Counted from the first letter of the stretch, positions 36,819 to 48,300 are shown. The stretch is 64,000 nt of DNA from Polynucleobacter sp. Adler-ghost (GCF_018688495.1 NZ_CP061320.1:1956586-2020585), one strand, 5' to 3'. A program made the numbers and translations. The notes: generated from the letters alone by a model not told the origin.

Positions 36819-37136
36819 ATGATCTATCAATTTCGCTCCAAAGCGGGTCCTGACGTCATCATGCTGGCTGATCTCACCCAGCGAATCTTTGATATTTTGG
36901 GCCGTCCATTAGAGCCCAGAGGAATTTTGACGGTGGAGCAACTACCAACCCTCATCATCGACCTAGAAACTGCTATTCTGAAAGACTTGGAAGAGCGGGC
37001 TAAAAGTAATGCAACGGCCCAAGAAAGCACTGAAAAACGAAAGCTTGCCGATAGACTAGGCCAGCGCGCTTACCCCTTTCTAGAGCTTATGAAACAAGCT
37101 AAAGCCAAAGGTGAACCGGTGATGTGGGGCGTTTAA
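36819..37136 (+). CDS. DUF1840 protein
   Basis: 105 residues with Y-Q-F-R-S-K-A-G-P-D-V-I-M-L at the start and the C-terminal R-A-Y-P-F-L-E-L-M-K-Q-A-K-A-K-G-E-P-V-M-W-G. These match DUF1840, a small betaproteobacterial family of unknown function. Monocistronic, convergent with metH. Confidence 0.9.
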   Translation: MIYQFRSKAGPDVIMLADLTQRIFDILGRPLEPRGILTVEQLPTLIIDLETAILKDLEERAKSNATAQESTEKRKLADRLGQRAYPFLELMKQAKAKGEPVMWGV

Positions 37137-37166
37137 AGACTACATCCCACTCCAGCTAAATTCAAT

Positions 37167-39914
37167 TTAGTCTATCGAGCTTGCCAACTGGCGACGAATG
37201 TCTTCAACGGGCTCATTACGGCGCTTAGCAAGATCTTCAATCTGATCTGCTGACAACTTACCCACATTGAAATAACGTGCGTCTGGATGCGCCAGATAAA
37301 AACCACTGACACTAGAAGCTGGATTCATGGCCATCGATTCGGTCAAGGTCATACCAATATCTTCTGAACCAATGACGCGCAATAGATCTTTTTTCACTTC
37401 ATGTGCAGGGCAAGCTGGATATCCTGGGGCCGGACGAATGCCGCGATATTCTTCATTAATCATCTGATCGTTCGTCAGAATCTCATCAGTCGCATAAGCC
37501 CAAAGATCGGTACGAACACGGTGATGCATCAACTCTGCAAATGCTTCTGCTAGACGATCGGCTAAAGATTGCAACATGATTGCACTGTAGTCATCATGCT
37601 TCGCATGGAACTCAGCCACTTTTTTCTCGACCCCGTGGCCAGTTGTCACAGCAAAGCAACCCAGATAATCAGCCACATGTGAATCTTTCGGCGCTACATA
37701 GTCTGCTAGGCAGCGATTAGGCCGACGGACTCCATCGATAACTGGTCGCTCAGCCTGCTGACGCAAGTTATGCCAAACAAATAATGGATGCTCGCGCGAT
37801 TCATCACTGTACAAAACAATATCATCACCTATCGCGTTTGCCGGGTAGAAAGCTACTACAGCATCAGCTTGTAACCACTGACCCTTAATCAACTTATCCA
37901 ATAGCGCCTGGCCGTCTTCAAATACCTTACGCGCCTCTACACCAACAACTTCATCATCCAAGATTGCCGGGAACTTACCAGCCAAATCCCAAGTCTGAAA
38001 AAATGGTGTCCAATCAATGTATTTAGCGATGTCACTCAAAGCGAAATTCTTGAAAACACGACGCCCAATAAACTTAGGCCTCTCAGGCACGTAATGAGTC
38101 CAATCAATCAACTCGCGATTCTTACGTGCAGCTTCTAGTGAAATAGTTGGAGATGCCTTCTTATTGGCATGCTGCTCACGAATACGTACGTAGTCATCGC
38201 GTAGATCTTGAATAAATTTCTTGGCGCTTTCATCTGATAGAAGGCTTGATGCTACAGACACAGAGCGGGAGGCATCAGGCACATAGACTACCGGTCCATC
38301 GTAATGCGGCGCAATCTTGACTGCGGTATGCACACGGGATGTTGTAGCGCCACCAATCATGAGCGGAATTTGACGCTCACGGAAATAGTCATCACGCTGC
38401 ATCTCTTGAGCAACGTAGGTCATCTCTTCTAGAGATGGCGTGATCAAACCAGACAAGCCAACAATATCTGCTTTTTCCTCTTTGGCCCGCTTCAGAATTT
38501 CTGAGCAGGGCACCATCACACCCATATTAGCAACTTCAAAGTTATTACATTGCAGCACCACCGTCACAATGTTTTTACCAATATCGTGCACGTCACCTTT
38601 AACAGTCGCCATCACAATCTTGCCTTTAGCTTTTGCTTCGCCGCCAGAGGCAATGTGTAGACGCTTCTCTTCCTCAATATAAGGAATTAGAATTGCAACT
38701 GCTTGCTTCATCACGCGTGCGCTCTTAACCACTTGAGGCAAAAACATTTTACCGGCGCCAAATAAGTCTCCAACGACGTTCATACCATCCATCAGGGGGC
38801 CTTCAATGACCTCGATTGGACGACCACCTGCACCCATAATTTGCGCGCGCAGCTCTTCAGTGTCACCCTCAATAAAGGTGGTAATTCCATGTACCAAAGC
38901 ATGGGTTAAACGCTCACGCACCGGAGCTTCACGCCACACCAAATTTTCTACTTGCTTTGCGCCGCCGCCCTTAAATTGGTCAGCGATATCCAACAAGCGC
39001 TCAGTTGGGGTCTTACCGTCTTTTTCTTTAAAGCGGTTGAGCACCACATCCTCAACACGCTCACGCAATTCAGGATCCAAGTCAGCATAGACGCCAAGCT
39101 GCCCCGCATTAACGATGCCCATATCCATACCAGCTTGAATAGCGTGATACAGGAAGACAGTATGAATAGCTTCACGTACGCGATCGTTACCTCGGAATGA
39201 AAAGCTAACATTCGAAACACCGCCACTCACTTTCGCGCCTGGCAGATTTTCTTTTATCCAGCGTGTAGCATTAATAAAATCGACTGCATAGTTATCGTGC
39301 TCTTCAATGCCGGTAGCAATTGCAAAGATATTGGGATCAAAAATAATATCTTCTGCTGGAAAGCCGATTTCATTAACTAGAATTTGATAGCAGCGCTGAC
39401 AAATTTCTGTTTTGCGCTTGAAAGTATCTGCTTGACCTACTTCGTCAAATGCCATCACTACAGATGCTGCGCCGTAACGACGAATCAAGCGTGCTTGTTT
39501 TCTAAACGGCTCTTCACCCTCTTTGAGTGAAATCGAGTTCACAATCGGCTTGCCCTGAATGCACTTTAGACCCGCCTCAATGACACTCCATTTAGAGGAG
39601 TCAATCATGATCGGTACACGAGCAATATCTGGCTCTGAGGCAATCAAATTCAAAAAGCGTGTCATCGCCGCTTCAGAATCCAACATCGCCTCATCCATAT
39701 TGATGTCAATCACTTGAGCACCATTTTCAACTTGCTGCCTTGCAACTACCAAAGCCTCATCAAATTGATTATTTAAAATCATGCGCGCAAATGCTTTGGA
39801 GCCTGTTACGTTAGTACGCTCGCCAATGTTGACAAAGCGAACATCGGCTGTAACGTTAAAAGGCTCTAGGCCTGAGAGCTTCATTGGTGGCATTACTTTT
39901 ACAGTCTTACTCAT
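37167..39914 (-). CDS. metH: Cobalamin-dependent methionine synthase, C-terminal protein
   Basis: 915 residues holding the folate-binding, cobalamin-cap, cobalamin-binding and reactivation domains. The axial histidine motif is D441-V-H443-D-I-G446; the folate domain shows [10 protein letters not shown], and the SAM-binding activation domain ends with P-A-P-G-Y-P-A-C-P and N-P-A-S-S-V-S-G. The homocysteine-binding domain is on the separate upstream gene, joined by an ATGA overlap. Together they make methionine from homocysteine and methyltetrahydrofolate. Confidence 0.96.
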   Translation of the reverse strand: MSKTVKVMPPMKLSGLEPFNVTADVRFVNIGERTNVTGSKAFARMILNNQFDEALVVARQQVENGAQVIDINMDEAMLDSEAAMTRFLNLIASEPDIARVPIMIDSSKWSVIEAGLKCIQGKPIVNSISLKEGEEPFRKQARLIRRYGAASVVMAFDEVGQADTFKRKTEICQRCYQILVNEIGFPAEDIIFDPNIFAIATGIEEHDNYAVDFINATRWIKENLPGAKVSGGVSNVSFSFRGNDRVREAIHTVFLYHAIQAGMDMGIVNAGQLGVYADLDPELRERVEDVVLNRFKEKDGKTPTERLLDIADQFKGGGAKQVENLVWREAPVRERLTHALVHGITTFIEGDTEELRAQIMGAGGRPIEVIEGPLMDGMNVVGDLFGAGKMFLPQVVKSARVMKQAVAILIPYIEEEKRLHIASGGEAKAKGKIVMATVKGDVHDIGKNIVTVVLQCNNFEVANMGVMVPCSEILKRAKEEKADIVGLSGLITPSLEEMTYVAQEMQRDDYFRERQIPLMIGGATTSRVHTAVKIAPHYDGPVVYVPDASRSVSVASSLLSDESAKKFIQDLRDDYVRIREQHANKKASPTISLEAARKNRELIDWTHYVPERPKFIGRRVFKNFALSDIAKYIDWTPFFQTWDLAGKFPAILDDEVVGVEARKVFEDGQALLDKLIKGQWLQADAVVAFYPANAIGDDIVLYSDESREHPLFVWHNLRQQAERPVIDGVRRPNRCLADYVAPKDSHVADYLGCFAVTTGHGVEKKVAEFHAKHDDYSAIMLQSLADRLAEAFAELMHHRVRTDLWAYATDEILTNDQMINEEYRGIRPAPGYPACPAHEVKKDLLRVIGSEDIGMTLTESMAMNPASSVSGFYLAHPDARYFNVGKLSADQIEDLAKRRNEPVEDIRRQLASSID

Positions 39915-40975
39915 GCTGACAACTCCGTACTCTCGCGATAGAAGGGTCGCGGCTTACGCTGCGCAACTGCATTAGCGATTGCACGAATATGATCTGGCGT
40001 AGTTCCACAGCAACCACCTACTAGGTTTACCAAGCCATCTTTTGCAAAACCATCAACTAAGCTAGAAGTAATGTCCGGAGTTTCGTCAAAACCTGTGTCA
40101 CTCATGGGATTGGGTAAACCGGCATTGGGATAGCAAGATACTGCAACATCGCAGATGCGGGATAGCTCAGCAATGTAAGGGCGCATCAGCGCTGCACCTA
40201 AGGCGCAGTTCAAGCCAAAGGTGAGTGGTTTAATGTGGCGCAAGCTATTCCAAAATGCTTCCACTGTTTGACCGGATAAAATTCGACCAGAAGCATCCGT
40301 GACCGTACCTGAAATCATCACCGGCAAACGCTCACCCGTTTCTTCAAAGAACTCATCTAAAGCAAACAATGCAGCCTTGGCATTGAGTGTGTCGAAAATA
40401 GTTTCGACTAAAAATAAATCAACACCGCCCTCAAAGAGGCCCTCAATCTGCTCTCGATAGGAAGCTCGCAATACGTCAAACGTCACATTACGCGCACCTG
40501 GATCATTTACATCCGGAGAAATACTTGCAGTCTTTGGTGTAGGTCCAATTGCACCAGCTGCAAAACGTGGCTTATCTGGCGTAGAGTATTTTTCACAAGC
40601 AGCGCGAGCCAATTGAGCGGAGATCACATTCATCTCACGAGCCAAATCAGCCATCTTGTAATCCTCTTGCGCAACTGAAGTAGCGCCAAAGGTATTGGTC
40701 TCAATAATATCTGCACCGGCATCTAAATACTGCTCATGAATCTTGCTAATAATTTGAGCTTGAGTGAGCACCAAGAGTTCATTATTGCCCTTAATGTCAC
40801 CTGGATGACTCTCAAAGCGTTTGCTAGCAGGCAATCCGCGGTAATCCGCCTCACTCAGCTTGTATTGCTGAATCATGGTGCCCATAGCGCCATCCAAAAT
40901 CAGAATGCGCTGCTTTAGTAGCTCAGGAAGTGCCTGACCACGGGTATAAGGCTGGGATAAACCATTAGATTGCAT
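39911..40975 (-). CDS. metH: Methionine synthase, homocysteine-binding protein
   Basis: 354 residues corresponding to the N-terminal domain of MetH. The start D-G-A-M-G-T-M-I-Q, and zinc-binding cysteines in G-L-N-C-A-L-G-A and [11 protein letters not shown], are intact. It binds and activates homocysteine. It is translationally coupled to the large protein. No cobalamin riboswitch is seen in the 78-base upstream gap. Confidence 0.95.
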   Translation of the reverse strand: MQSNGLSQPYTRGQALPELLKQRILILDGAMGTMIQQYKLSEADYRGLPASKRFESHPGDIKGNNELLVLTQAQIISKIHEQYLDAGADIIETNTFGATSVAQEDYKMADLAREMNVISAQLARAACEKYSTPDKPRFAAGAIGPTPKTASISPDVNDPGARNVTFDVLRASYREQIEGLFEGGVDLFLVETIFDTLNAKAALFALDEFFEETGERLPVMISGTVTDASGRILSGQTVEAFWNSLRHIKPLTFGLNCALGAALMRPYIAELSRICDVAVSCYPNAGLPNPMSDTGFDETPDITSSLVDGFAKDGLVNLVGGCCGTTPDHIRAIANAVAQRKPRPFYRESTELSA

Positions 40976-41053
40976 TGCGTAACCGGGAATAATCTCTAGA
41001 ATCCTCTATTGTATTGGCAATAAGCCACTTTTATCTGACCCGGAGCCACCCCT

Positions 41054-41503
41054 ATGTTTGGAACTATCCCAGAATTCAATCAAAGCCTTGAAATGATGAA
41101 AACCATGTGGGGTCAGGGAGTGGGAGGGCAAACGCCAGGGCAATTTCCCTTTACCACGGACGCCTCAAAGGCTGCTGGGGGGTTTGGCTCAGCATTTCCA
41201 GGACTTGATACCGACGAACTTGAAAAGCGCATCAAAGATTTGAAAAGCGTTGAAAACTGGCTTAACCTCAACCTCAATATTTTAAAGTCCACCATTCAGG
41301 GGCTAGAAGTGCAGCATGCCACCATGATGGCACTCAAATCCTTTGGGGATGCCGTTTCAGCAAGCGCCACTGCTGCCACTGGTGAAGCCCCTAAAGATTC
41401 CGAAACAAAAGCTTCTAAACCACGCAAAACCGCAACACGCCGTCGTCGGAAAGCTGGCGACTCAACTTTCCTCGACGAAGTAGGTAATTCAGATGGGCAA
41501 TAG
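41054..41503 (+). CDS. phaM: PhaM family polyhydroxyalkanoate granule protein
   Basis: 149 residues. The N-terminus M-F-G-T-I-P-E-F-N-Q-S-L-E-M-M-K-T-M-W and the middle N-W-L-N-L-N-L-N-I-L-K-S-T-I match PhaM of Cupriavidus. That protein activates PHA synthase and ties granules to DNA with a basic tail. The tail here is K-P-R-K-T-A-T-R-R-R-R-K-A-G, shorter than in Cupriavidus. The 3' end runs 89 bases into the opposite MBL gene. Confidence 0.85.
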   Translation: MFGTIPEFNQSLEMMKTMWGQGVGGQTPGQFPFTTDASKAAGGFGSAFPGLDTDELEKRIKDLKSVENWLNLNLNILKSTIQGLEVQHATMMALKSFGDAVSASATAATGEAPKDSETKASKPRKTATRRRRKAGDSTFLDEVGNSDGQ

Positions 41504-42500
41504 CCTCGCCCATAGCAAATGTCATTTGGTGAATATCTAGTTCACGCCTAAATAAAACCGGCACTATCTCACGAGCAGTTGCCGGTTTTTCACATGCTCC
41601 AAGAGTTTCTGCCAAGCGCTCATCGTGATGCGCTTTCAACTGATCAATCCGCGGCTTCATTCCTGTAAAGGGCTTGCCATGAGATGGCAGCACTAGAGTG
41701 TCGTCGGGCAGAGGTAGATATCGATCCAAGGAGCTCAAATACAGACCCAAGGGATCCGCATCTGGATCTGCATCGTAAACGCTGACATTAGTAGAAATGC
41801 GCGGCAACAGCATGTCTCCAGAAATCAATACTCCCAAATCTTTACAAAATAATGAGGCATGCTCAGGTGCATGACCAAATCCCATGATCACTTGCCACTC
41901 ATGTCCGCCAATCAAAATCATTTCACCATCAATGATGCGGCGATATTGCCGTGGCACACCCGGAACCATATTGCTGTAGTAATTCGAGCGAGCACGAATT
42001 TTTTCTAGATCTTCTGTTGCAATGAGTCCATGCTTTTGAAAGTGGTCTGCAGAGCCCCCACCGCCAGCGCGTGCACCAACCGCAGCTCCACCTTCTTTAT
42101 GGCTAAGCCATTGCGCAGTTAAATAGTCTGTCATAGAGATCCAGAGTGGTGCTTGCCACTTCTCACAAAGCCATTGAGAGAGTCCGATATGGTCTGGGTG
42201 CATATGGGTCACAATCACCCTCAACACTGGCAAGCCTTCTAGTTGAGTAGTAAAGATCTGATCCCAGGCTGCTCTTGTCTCATCATTAGCAATGCCACAA
42301 TCCACGATAGTCCAGCCTTGAACGCCTTCAAACTCATCCCGTAGCAACCATAGGTTGATGTGATCCAAAGCAAACGGCAAGCGCATCCGCAGCCAGCGCA
42401 CACCAGGTGCAAGCTCTATAGAGCTGCCCGCTTCCGGTAAAGCATCTGCTAGGGGATAATGAATAGAGCTCAGATCGCTGGATTGGTTTTTAGTATTCAT
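41415..42500 (-). CDS. MBL-fold metallo-hydrolase
   Basis: 361 residues with the zinc-binding T-H-M-H-P-D-H-I-G-L motif, G-F-G-H-A-P-E-H and S-G-D-M-L-L. The C-terminal part (about 300-350) is a winged-helix-like region as in LACTB2-type hydrolases. Substrate unknown. The last 30 codons are antisense to the end of phaM. Confidence 0.9.
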   Translation of the reverse strand: MNTKNQSSDLSSIHYPLADALPEAGSSIELAPGVRWLRMRLPFALDHINLWLLRDEFEGVQGWTIVDCGIANDETRAAWDQIFTTQLEGLPVLRVIVTHMHPDHIGLSQWLCEKWQAPLWISMTDYLTAQWLSHKEGGAAVGARAGGGGSADHFQKHGLIATEDLEKIRARSNYYSNMVPGVPRQYRRIIDGEMILIGGHEWQVIMGFGHAPEHASLFCKDLGVLISGDMLLPRISTNVSVYDADPDADPLGLYLSSLDRYLPLPDDTLVLPSHGKPFTGMKPRIDQLKAHHDERLAETLGACEKPATAREIVPVLFRRELDIHQMTFAMGEAIAHLNYLLRRGKLSRQLSDDGVLRFCVV

Positions 42501-42522
42501 CTATTTTTATTTTAGGTTTTTT

Positions 42523-42699
42523 TTGATAACAGTTCCATCACCTTGCATCAACTGGTGTGACATCAACCCCGACAATGGTTTTTGCCGTGGTTGCTATCGC
42601 ACGCTCCCTGAGATTGCCGACTGGTCTGAACTTTCTAACTCAAATAAGCTTGAGGTTTTAGAAAAACTTAAAGCACGAAAACCTCAAGCTCCACAATAA
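42523..42699 (+). CDS. DUF1289 small cysteine-rich protein
   Basis: 58 residues from a TTG with AGG six bases upstream; no ATG is available in frame. The body reads S-P-C-I-N-W-C-D-I-N-P-D-N-G-F-C-R-G-C-Y-R-T-L-P-E-I, then W-S-E-L-S. Four cysteines and the R-T-L-x-E-I-x-x-W pattern are the DUF1289 signature. It sits alone between the divergent MBL gene and the convergent quinone reductase-like gene. Function unknown; possibly metal-binding. Confidence 0.85.
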   Translation: MITVPSPCINWCDINPDNGFCRGCYRTLPEIADWSELSNSNKLEVLEKLKARKPQAPQ

Positions 42700-42720
42700 G
42701 CACTGTTCATTCCGAAATGC

Positions 42721-43704
42721 TTATTTGTTTACATCCACAATTAAACGGCCGCGCACATTGCCAGCCATCAGCTCTGCAGCATACTTTATAGAATCTTCTA
42801 AATGAATTTCGTGAGAGATCTCTTCTAAAGTTTTGAGATCTACCAACTTACTTAACTGCTCGTAAGCCGCAATACGCTTTGCTTTTGCTACTGTCACACT
42901 ATTAATGCCATACAAAGTTACGCCACGCAAAATGAATGGCGCAACAGTCGATGGAAAATCCATGCCTTGAGCAAGACCGCAAGCGGCAACTGCGCCATCG
43001 CTCTTGGTTTGAGCGCAGGCGTTAGCTAATGTATGACTACCAACGCTATCCACCACTGCCGCCCAACGCTCTTTTGCTAAAGGCTTGCCAGGAGCCGACA
43101 GTGCAGCACGATCAATCACTTCACTAGCGCCCAATTTCTTCAAATAATCAGCCTCAGAGATACGTCCGGTACTGGCAACCACGGTAAAGCCCAACTTACT
43201 CAAAAGAGTAATGGCAAAACTACCGACCCCACCTGCAGCGCCAGTCACCAATACCTCGCCATCACTGGGCTTCAAGCCATGCTTTTGTAAAGCCATCACG
43301 CACAGCATTGCGGTGTAACCAGCAGTACCAATAGCCAAAGCTTGCTTAGCAGTGAAGCCCTTGGGTAAGGGAATGAGCCACTCTGACTTCACACGTGCTT
43401 GCTGCGCTAAGCCACCCCAATGACCTTCGCCAACGCCCCAGCCATTGAGCAGCACCATGTCGCCAACTTTAAATTCTGGGCTAGCGCTCTCTAAAACCTC
43501 TCCCGCAAAATCAATCCCGGGCACCATCGGAAAGCTACGCACTACCGGGCCTTTACCAGTAATTGCCAAGCCATCTTTGTAGTTCAGCGTGGAGTAGAGC
43601 ACCTTAACCTTGACATCGCCCTCAGGCAAGCTAAGCTCATCGACTTGAGCAAGCTCAGCCCGATAACCTTGATCATCTTTATTTACCAAAATAGCCTTAA
43701 ACAT
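42721..43704 (-). CDS. Quinone oxidoreductase-like MDR protein (YhdH/AcuI type)
   Basis: 327 residues from ATG 43704 (AGGA eight bases upstream); a longer frame lacks a ribosome site. Features are L-N-Y-K-D-G-L-A-I-T-G-K-G-P-V-V, P-M-V-P-G-I-D-F-A-G and the NADPH fold V-T-G-A-A-G-G-V-G-S. This matches YhdH/AcuI acrylyl-CoA reductases, so a role in detoxifying acrylyl-CoA or a related enone is likely but unproven. Confidence 0.88.
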   Translation of the reverse strand: MFKAILVNKDDQGYRAELAQVDELSLPEGDVKVKVLYSTLNYKDGLAITGKGPVVRSFPMVPGIDFAGEVLESASPEFKVGDMVLLNGWGVGEGHWGGLAQQARVKSEWLIPLPKGFTAKQALAIGTAGYTAMLCVMALQKHGLKPSDGEVLVTGAAGGVGSFAITLLSKLGFTVVASTGRISEADYLKKLGASEVIDRAALSAPGKPLAKERWAAVVDSVGSHTLANACAQTKSDGAVAACGLAQGMDFPSTVAPFILRGVTLYGINSVTVAKAKRIAAYEQLSKLVDLKTLEEISHEIHLEDSIKYAAELMAGNVRGRLIVDVNK

Positions 43705-43791
43705 GTCTCTTCCTTTTAAAAGCGCTGCATTCTCCACAGCAAATACATAATAGGTTTATCCTAACGAGCATTGCTGATTATGGAGGTTTCC

Positions 43792-44076
43792 ATGAAAAAA
43801 ATTCTACTATTAACTATAACTTGTGGTCTAGCGCTCATTGGCTGCTCATCGAGCCAAATTAATATGTCTATGGGTAATATGCGTCTAATCACTTCCAGCG
43901 CAACGCCACAAGATGTGATGGATTTTGCCAGCACAACTTGTAGGAATGACTTTTACCAAGGCGCCAGCTTCCTCTCTAAGGCCGGTAAGGAATATCGCTT
44001 TAAATGCGTAAAAGCTGAAGAGAACGAAATTCTCATCCCGATTCCAGGCACTACCATTCCGGCTGCAACGAAGTAA
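43792..44076 (+). CDS. Small hypothetical lipoprotein
   Basis: 94 residues from ATG 43792, which has GGAGG five bases upstream. Signal peptide M-K-K-I-L-L-L-T-I-T-C-G-L-A-L-I-G-C with lipobox L-I-G-C. The mature part has two further cysteines (in S-T-T-C-R-N-D and F-K-C-V), possibly disulfide-bonded. No family recognised. Confidence 0.78.
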   Translation: MKKILLLTITCGLALIGCSSSQINMSMGNMRLITSSATPQDVMDFASTTCRNDFYQGASFLSKAGKEYRFKCVKAEENEILIPIPGTTIPAATK

Positions 44077-44097
44077 GCCACCAAACAAATAAGCAAG

Positions 44098-44586
44098 ATG
44101 ACCCCATTTAACTCCCAAGAGCTCCGCAAGGGCTTCTCCTCCTTTGCAACCGGGGTCACAGTGATTACCTGCCTAGATGCGAACCAGCATGCTCATGGCA
44201 TCACCATCAGCTCTTTCAATACGGTTTCCTTGGAGCCACCACTGATTTTGTGGAGCCTTAAGAAGCATTCAAACTTGATGCCCAATTTTGAAGTGGGTCA
44301 CAAACAATTAATTCATGTACTAGAACGCTCGCAAGAAGCCATGGCGATGCACTTTGCTACCGTGAAAGAAAATCAATTTGTTAATATCCCTCACAAAATT
44401 GCAGCAAGCGGGCTTACTCAAATTGAAGGATGCTGCGCTTACTTTGAATGTGAGACCGTATCAGTGCATACCGGAGGCGACCATAACATCATTGTTGCCA
44501 AAGTCCTCAACCTAAAGCACTCTCCAGCAAGTCATCCACTCATATTTGCACACAGCAAATTTATGGGTTTAGATTCATCACTTTAA
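44098..44586 (+). CDS. Flavin reductase-like (FMN-binding) protein
   Basis: 162 residues with F-A-T-G-V-T-V-I-T-C, H-G-I-T-I-S-S-F-N-T-V-S-L-E-P-P-L-I-L-W-S and G-G-D-H-N-I-I-V-A-K-V, typical of FMN reductases supplying two-component monooxygenases. No monooxygenase is adjacent. GST gene follows. Confidence 0.9.
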   Translation: MTPFNSQELRKGFSSFATGVTVITCLDANQHAHGITISSFNTVSLEPPLILWSLKKHSNLMPNFEVGHKQLIHVLERSQEAMAMHFATVKENQFVNIPHKIAASGLTQIEGCCAYFECETVSVHTGGDHNIIVAKVLNLKHSPASHPLIFAHSKFMGLDSSL

Positions 44587-44608
44587 AAATACTCAAATAG
44601 GAATTGAA

Positions 44609-45271
44609 ATGATGCGCTTATGGGGAAGAAAAAGTTCTATTAATGTACAAAAAGTATTGTGGTGCCTTGCAGAGCTGGGGCTAGAAGAAGGTAAAGATTT
44701 TGAACGCATTGATGCTGGCCTTCATTTTGGGAAAAATCGTACACCTGAATTTCTAGCACTTAATCCAAATGGCTTGGTACCAACCTTAGAAGACGGTAAC
44801 CTTGTGCTTTGGGAATCCAACACGATCTTGCGATACCTAGTTCGTCAGTATGATCAATCGAGGCGCCTAAGCAGCGATATTGCCTCTCAATATCAGTCTG
44901 AGAAATGGATGGACTGGCAACTCGGAACGATGTGGCCAGCCTTACGCATCGCCTTTTTGGGGCTAACTCGTACGCCTGAAAATGAGCGAAACAAGGAAGC
45001 AATTCTTAAGGCTTATCAAGATAGCAATGCACTATTCACCCTGTTGGATCAACAGTTAGCAAGCCAGCACTATTGCTCTGGAAACACATTCAGTATTGGG
45101 GATATTCCGCTAGCACTTTGCGTAAGCCGTTGGATTTTATTGAATCAAACCTTTCCAGATCAAACTGGTCCTCGCCCCACTTTACACAATATTGATACAT
45201 GGATGCAGCGCATAGAAGCAGAAACTAAGTACAGCGTGGTTGCAGAAAAAGAACTTAATATTGTGAAATAA
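44609..45271 (+). CDS. Glutathione S-transferase
   Basis: 220 residues: an N-terminal thioredoxin-like domain (L-W-G-R-K-S-S-I-N-V-Q-K, N-P-N-G-L-V-P-T-L, W-E-S-N-T-I-L-R-Y-L) and an all-helical C-terminal domain. S7 or N10-type residue near the start may bind the glutathione thiol. An AGGAATTGAA site precedes the ATG. A strong terminator follows. Confidence 0.92.
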   Translation: MMRLWGRKSSINVQKVLWCLAELGLEEGKDFERIDAGLHFGKNRTPEFLALNPNGLVPTLEDGNLVLWESNTILRYLVRQYDQSRRLSSDIASQYQSEKWMDWQLGTMWPALRIAFLGLTRTPENERNKEAILKAYQDSNALFTLLDQQLASQHYCSGNTFSIGDIPLALCVSRWILLNQTFPDQTGPRPTLHNIDTWMQRIEAETKYSVVAEKELNIVK

Positions 45272-45313
45272 GGCAAAGCCCTCAGAGCATAAGTATTGAG
45301 AGTCTCCAATGGA

Positions 45314-45346
45314 AAAGGGTGAAGCAAGTTCACCCTTTCTTTTTTT
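45314..45346 (+). terminator. Intrinsic terminator after the GST gene
   Basis: A perfect inverted repeat with ten-base arms (AAAGGGTGAA and complement) around GCAAG is followed by C and eight T. Also placed to affect convergent transcription from the efflux operon. Confidence 0.93.
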
Positions 45347-45361
45347 GCTGCTACTAATAGC

Positions 45362-48300
45362 TTATTGTTGCTTGAATTTTTTCTGATGGTGATCGGCGCC
45401 AATAAATAAGTACATCGCAGGCACTACAAAAAGTGTAAACAGCGTACCAATTGATAAACCAGTAAAGATCACGATACCCATCGATTGACGGCCAGCGGCT
45501 CCCGCTCCAGAGGCAATCACTAGAGGTACTACGCCTAATACCATTGCGGCAGTCGTCATTAATATCGGACGTAAACGTACACTACTAGCTTCTACGATGG
45601 CGTCCAACTTACTGCGACCAGCCTCTTGCAGCTCATTAGCAAATTCCACAATCAAAATACCGTGCTTACTAATCAGCCCCATCAACGTAACCAGTCCAAC
45701 TTGTGTATACACATTTAAGGTTGTGAACCCCAAATTAATAAAAATCAGCGCGCCAAATAAAGCGAGTGGTACTGAAACTAAAATGACGATGGGGTCACGG
45801 AAACTTTCAAACTGCGCAGCCAAGACCAAGAACACAATTAAGATTGCAAAGAACATCGTCACCAAGAAACCACCCGACTCTGCCATGAACTGCCGGGACG
45901 GGCCAGCGTAATCCATGGTGTAACCGTTGGGCGCAACCTCTTTCAAAGTTTGACGCATAAACTCTAGTAAATCTGCTTGAGAAATAAATGGGGTGCTCAC
46001 GCCAAATATCGTCGCCGAGTTGAGCTGCTGAAAGTGATTAATTGACTGCGGTACCACTCTTTGCTTAATTGTTGCGATGGTACGAGCCTGAATCATCTGT
46101 CCACTCGGGGTACGTATGTAGTAGTCAAGGATTTGGTCCGGGTTTAAGCGGTCCACTTGCTTTACTTGTGGAATGACGCGATAAGAGCGTCCAGCAACAG
46201 AGAAGTAATTAACATAGCCACCACCCAATGCAGCAGATAGCGCACTACCTACTTGCTGCTGAGTCATACCGAGTGCAGCTACTTTTTCACGATCGATTTC
46301 CAAAACATCCTGTGGTTTATCAATCTTCAAATCAGAGTCAACGAAAAAGAAGTTGCCGCTACGACGTGCCTTATCTAAAACTGCTTGGGATACCTCATTT
46401 AACAATTCGTAAGACTCGGTGGTATTAATCACTACTTGCACAGGTAAACCCTGTGCGCCAGGCAACGCCGGAAACTGGAAAGCGGCAACGCGAGCACCGG
46501 CGATCGAATTCCACTTACTCTGCATATCTTCCTGGAACTTAGTGGCATTGCGACTGCGCTGATCCCAATCTTTAAGCAAGACACCGCCAAAGCTACTCGT
46601 TGGACTGGTGATCTGGAACATCTGCTCATACTCAGGTTCCGCTGCTGATATTTGATAAATCTGATCAGCGTAAGTCTGCATCTGATTGACTGTACTGTTA
46701 GGCGGGCCCGAAGCCTGCATCAACACAATACCCTGGTCTTCTGTTGGCGCTAATTCAGAACGCGCGGTGGAGTAAAGATAAGCCACCCCACCTAGCAAAA
46801 TCACACCCATCACAATAATGACCTGCCAAGTGCTCAAAAGCTCGCGCAAAGTAGTTTGATAACTGTGGTGAACTTTTTCAAAAATACGGTCAATCTTTTG
46901 AACAAACGGTGAGGCCTCTTGTTCTTCAGTAAAGATACGTGAACACATCATCGGAGAAAGCGTCAAGGCAATCAATCCAGATACTGCCACCGCACTTGCT
47001 AAGGTAAAGGCAAACTCGGTAAAAAGTGCGCCAGTTAAACCACCCTGAAATCCAATCGGAATATACACTGCGATGAGCACAATGGTCATGGCCAAAATGG
47101 GCCCGCCCAACTCACGCGCAGCAATTAAAGAAGCCTCCAATGGAGACTTGCCTTCCTTCATATGGCGGTCCACGTTCTCGACCACAATAATGGCGTCGTC
47201 GACCACTAAGCCAATTGCTAATACCAGAGCAAGTAGCGTCAGTAAATTAATAGAGTAACCCAAGACCTGCATTAGGAAGAATGTACCAATCAAAGAAAGT
47301 GGCATCGCAATTACCGGTACTGCAACTGCGCGAGCACTACCTAAGAATAGATAAATCACTACTGTCACAATTAATAGCGCTTCTAATAATGTGGCTACAA
47401 CTTCATCAATCGAGGTAGTAATGAACTTAGTAGAGTCGTACACCACCTTTCCAGACATGCCAGTTGGCAACTGCTTCTGAATATCAGGCACTGCGGCACG
47501 AACCCGCGCAGCTACATCGAGTAAGTTCGCCTGCGGTGCCACCTTAATCGCAATAAATACAGACCTCTTGCCGCTAAATGCGACGTTGGTGTTGTAATCC
47601 TCGGAGCCCATAGTCACGCTGGCCACTTGATCCAAATAGACAATATTGATGCCATCTTTTTTGATAACCAACTTGCGGAACTCATCAAGTGTATGCAGAT
47701 CAGTGCCGGCCACTAAATCCACTGCAACCATATCGCCTTTAGTGCTACCGACTGCAGATAAGTAGTTATTGGCTGCCATAGCGCTGTAGACATCATCTGC
47801 GCCCACACCAAGCCCAGCCATCTTCTCGCGATCGAGCCAAGCGCGCAAAGCAAACTTTCTGCCACCAGTAATTTCAGCGTTCTGGACACCGTCTATCGAA
47901 TCCAGCTTTGGTTTCACTACCCGCAACAAGTAATCGGTAATCGCGTTGTTTGGAATATCGTCACTATAAAAACCCATGTACATGGCGGCAGTCGATTGAC
48001 CAATCTGTACAGTCAGCACAGGTTGCTGGGCTTGTGGTGGCAGTTGATTCTTGACAGAGCTAATTTGGGTCTGGATCTGCGTCAATGCCGCATTCGAATC
48101 GTAGTTCAGCTTGAGAGTAGCGGTAATGGTTGAGAGGCCACTCACGCTCATGGATGATAAATAATCAATGCCCTGAGACTGAGCAATCGCTGTCTCTAAG
48201 GGCTGAGTAATAAATCCTGCAATAGTCTCTGGATCAGCCCCATAGTAGGCCGTCGTAATCGTAACAATGGCATTTTGGGTTTGCGGGTATTGATTCACCG

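Noticed and set aside
40976..41053. Cobalamin or SAM riboswitch upstream of metH
   Set aside because: Only 78 bases are available between divergent genes, too short for a cobalamin riboswitch, and no B12-box-like motif was seen.
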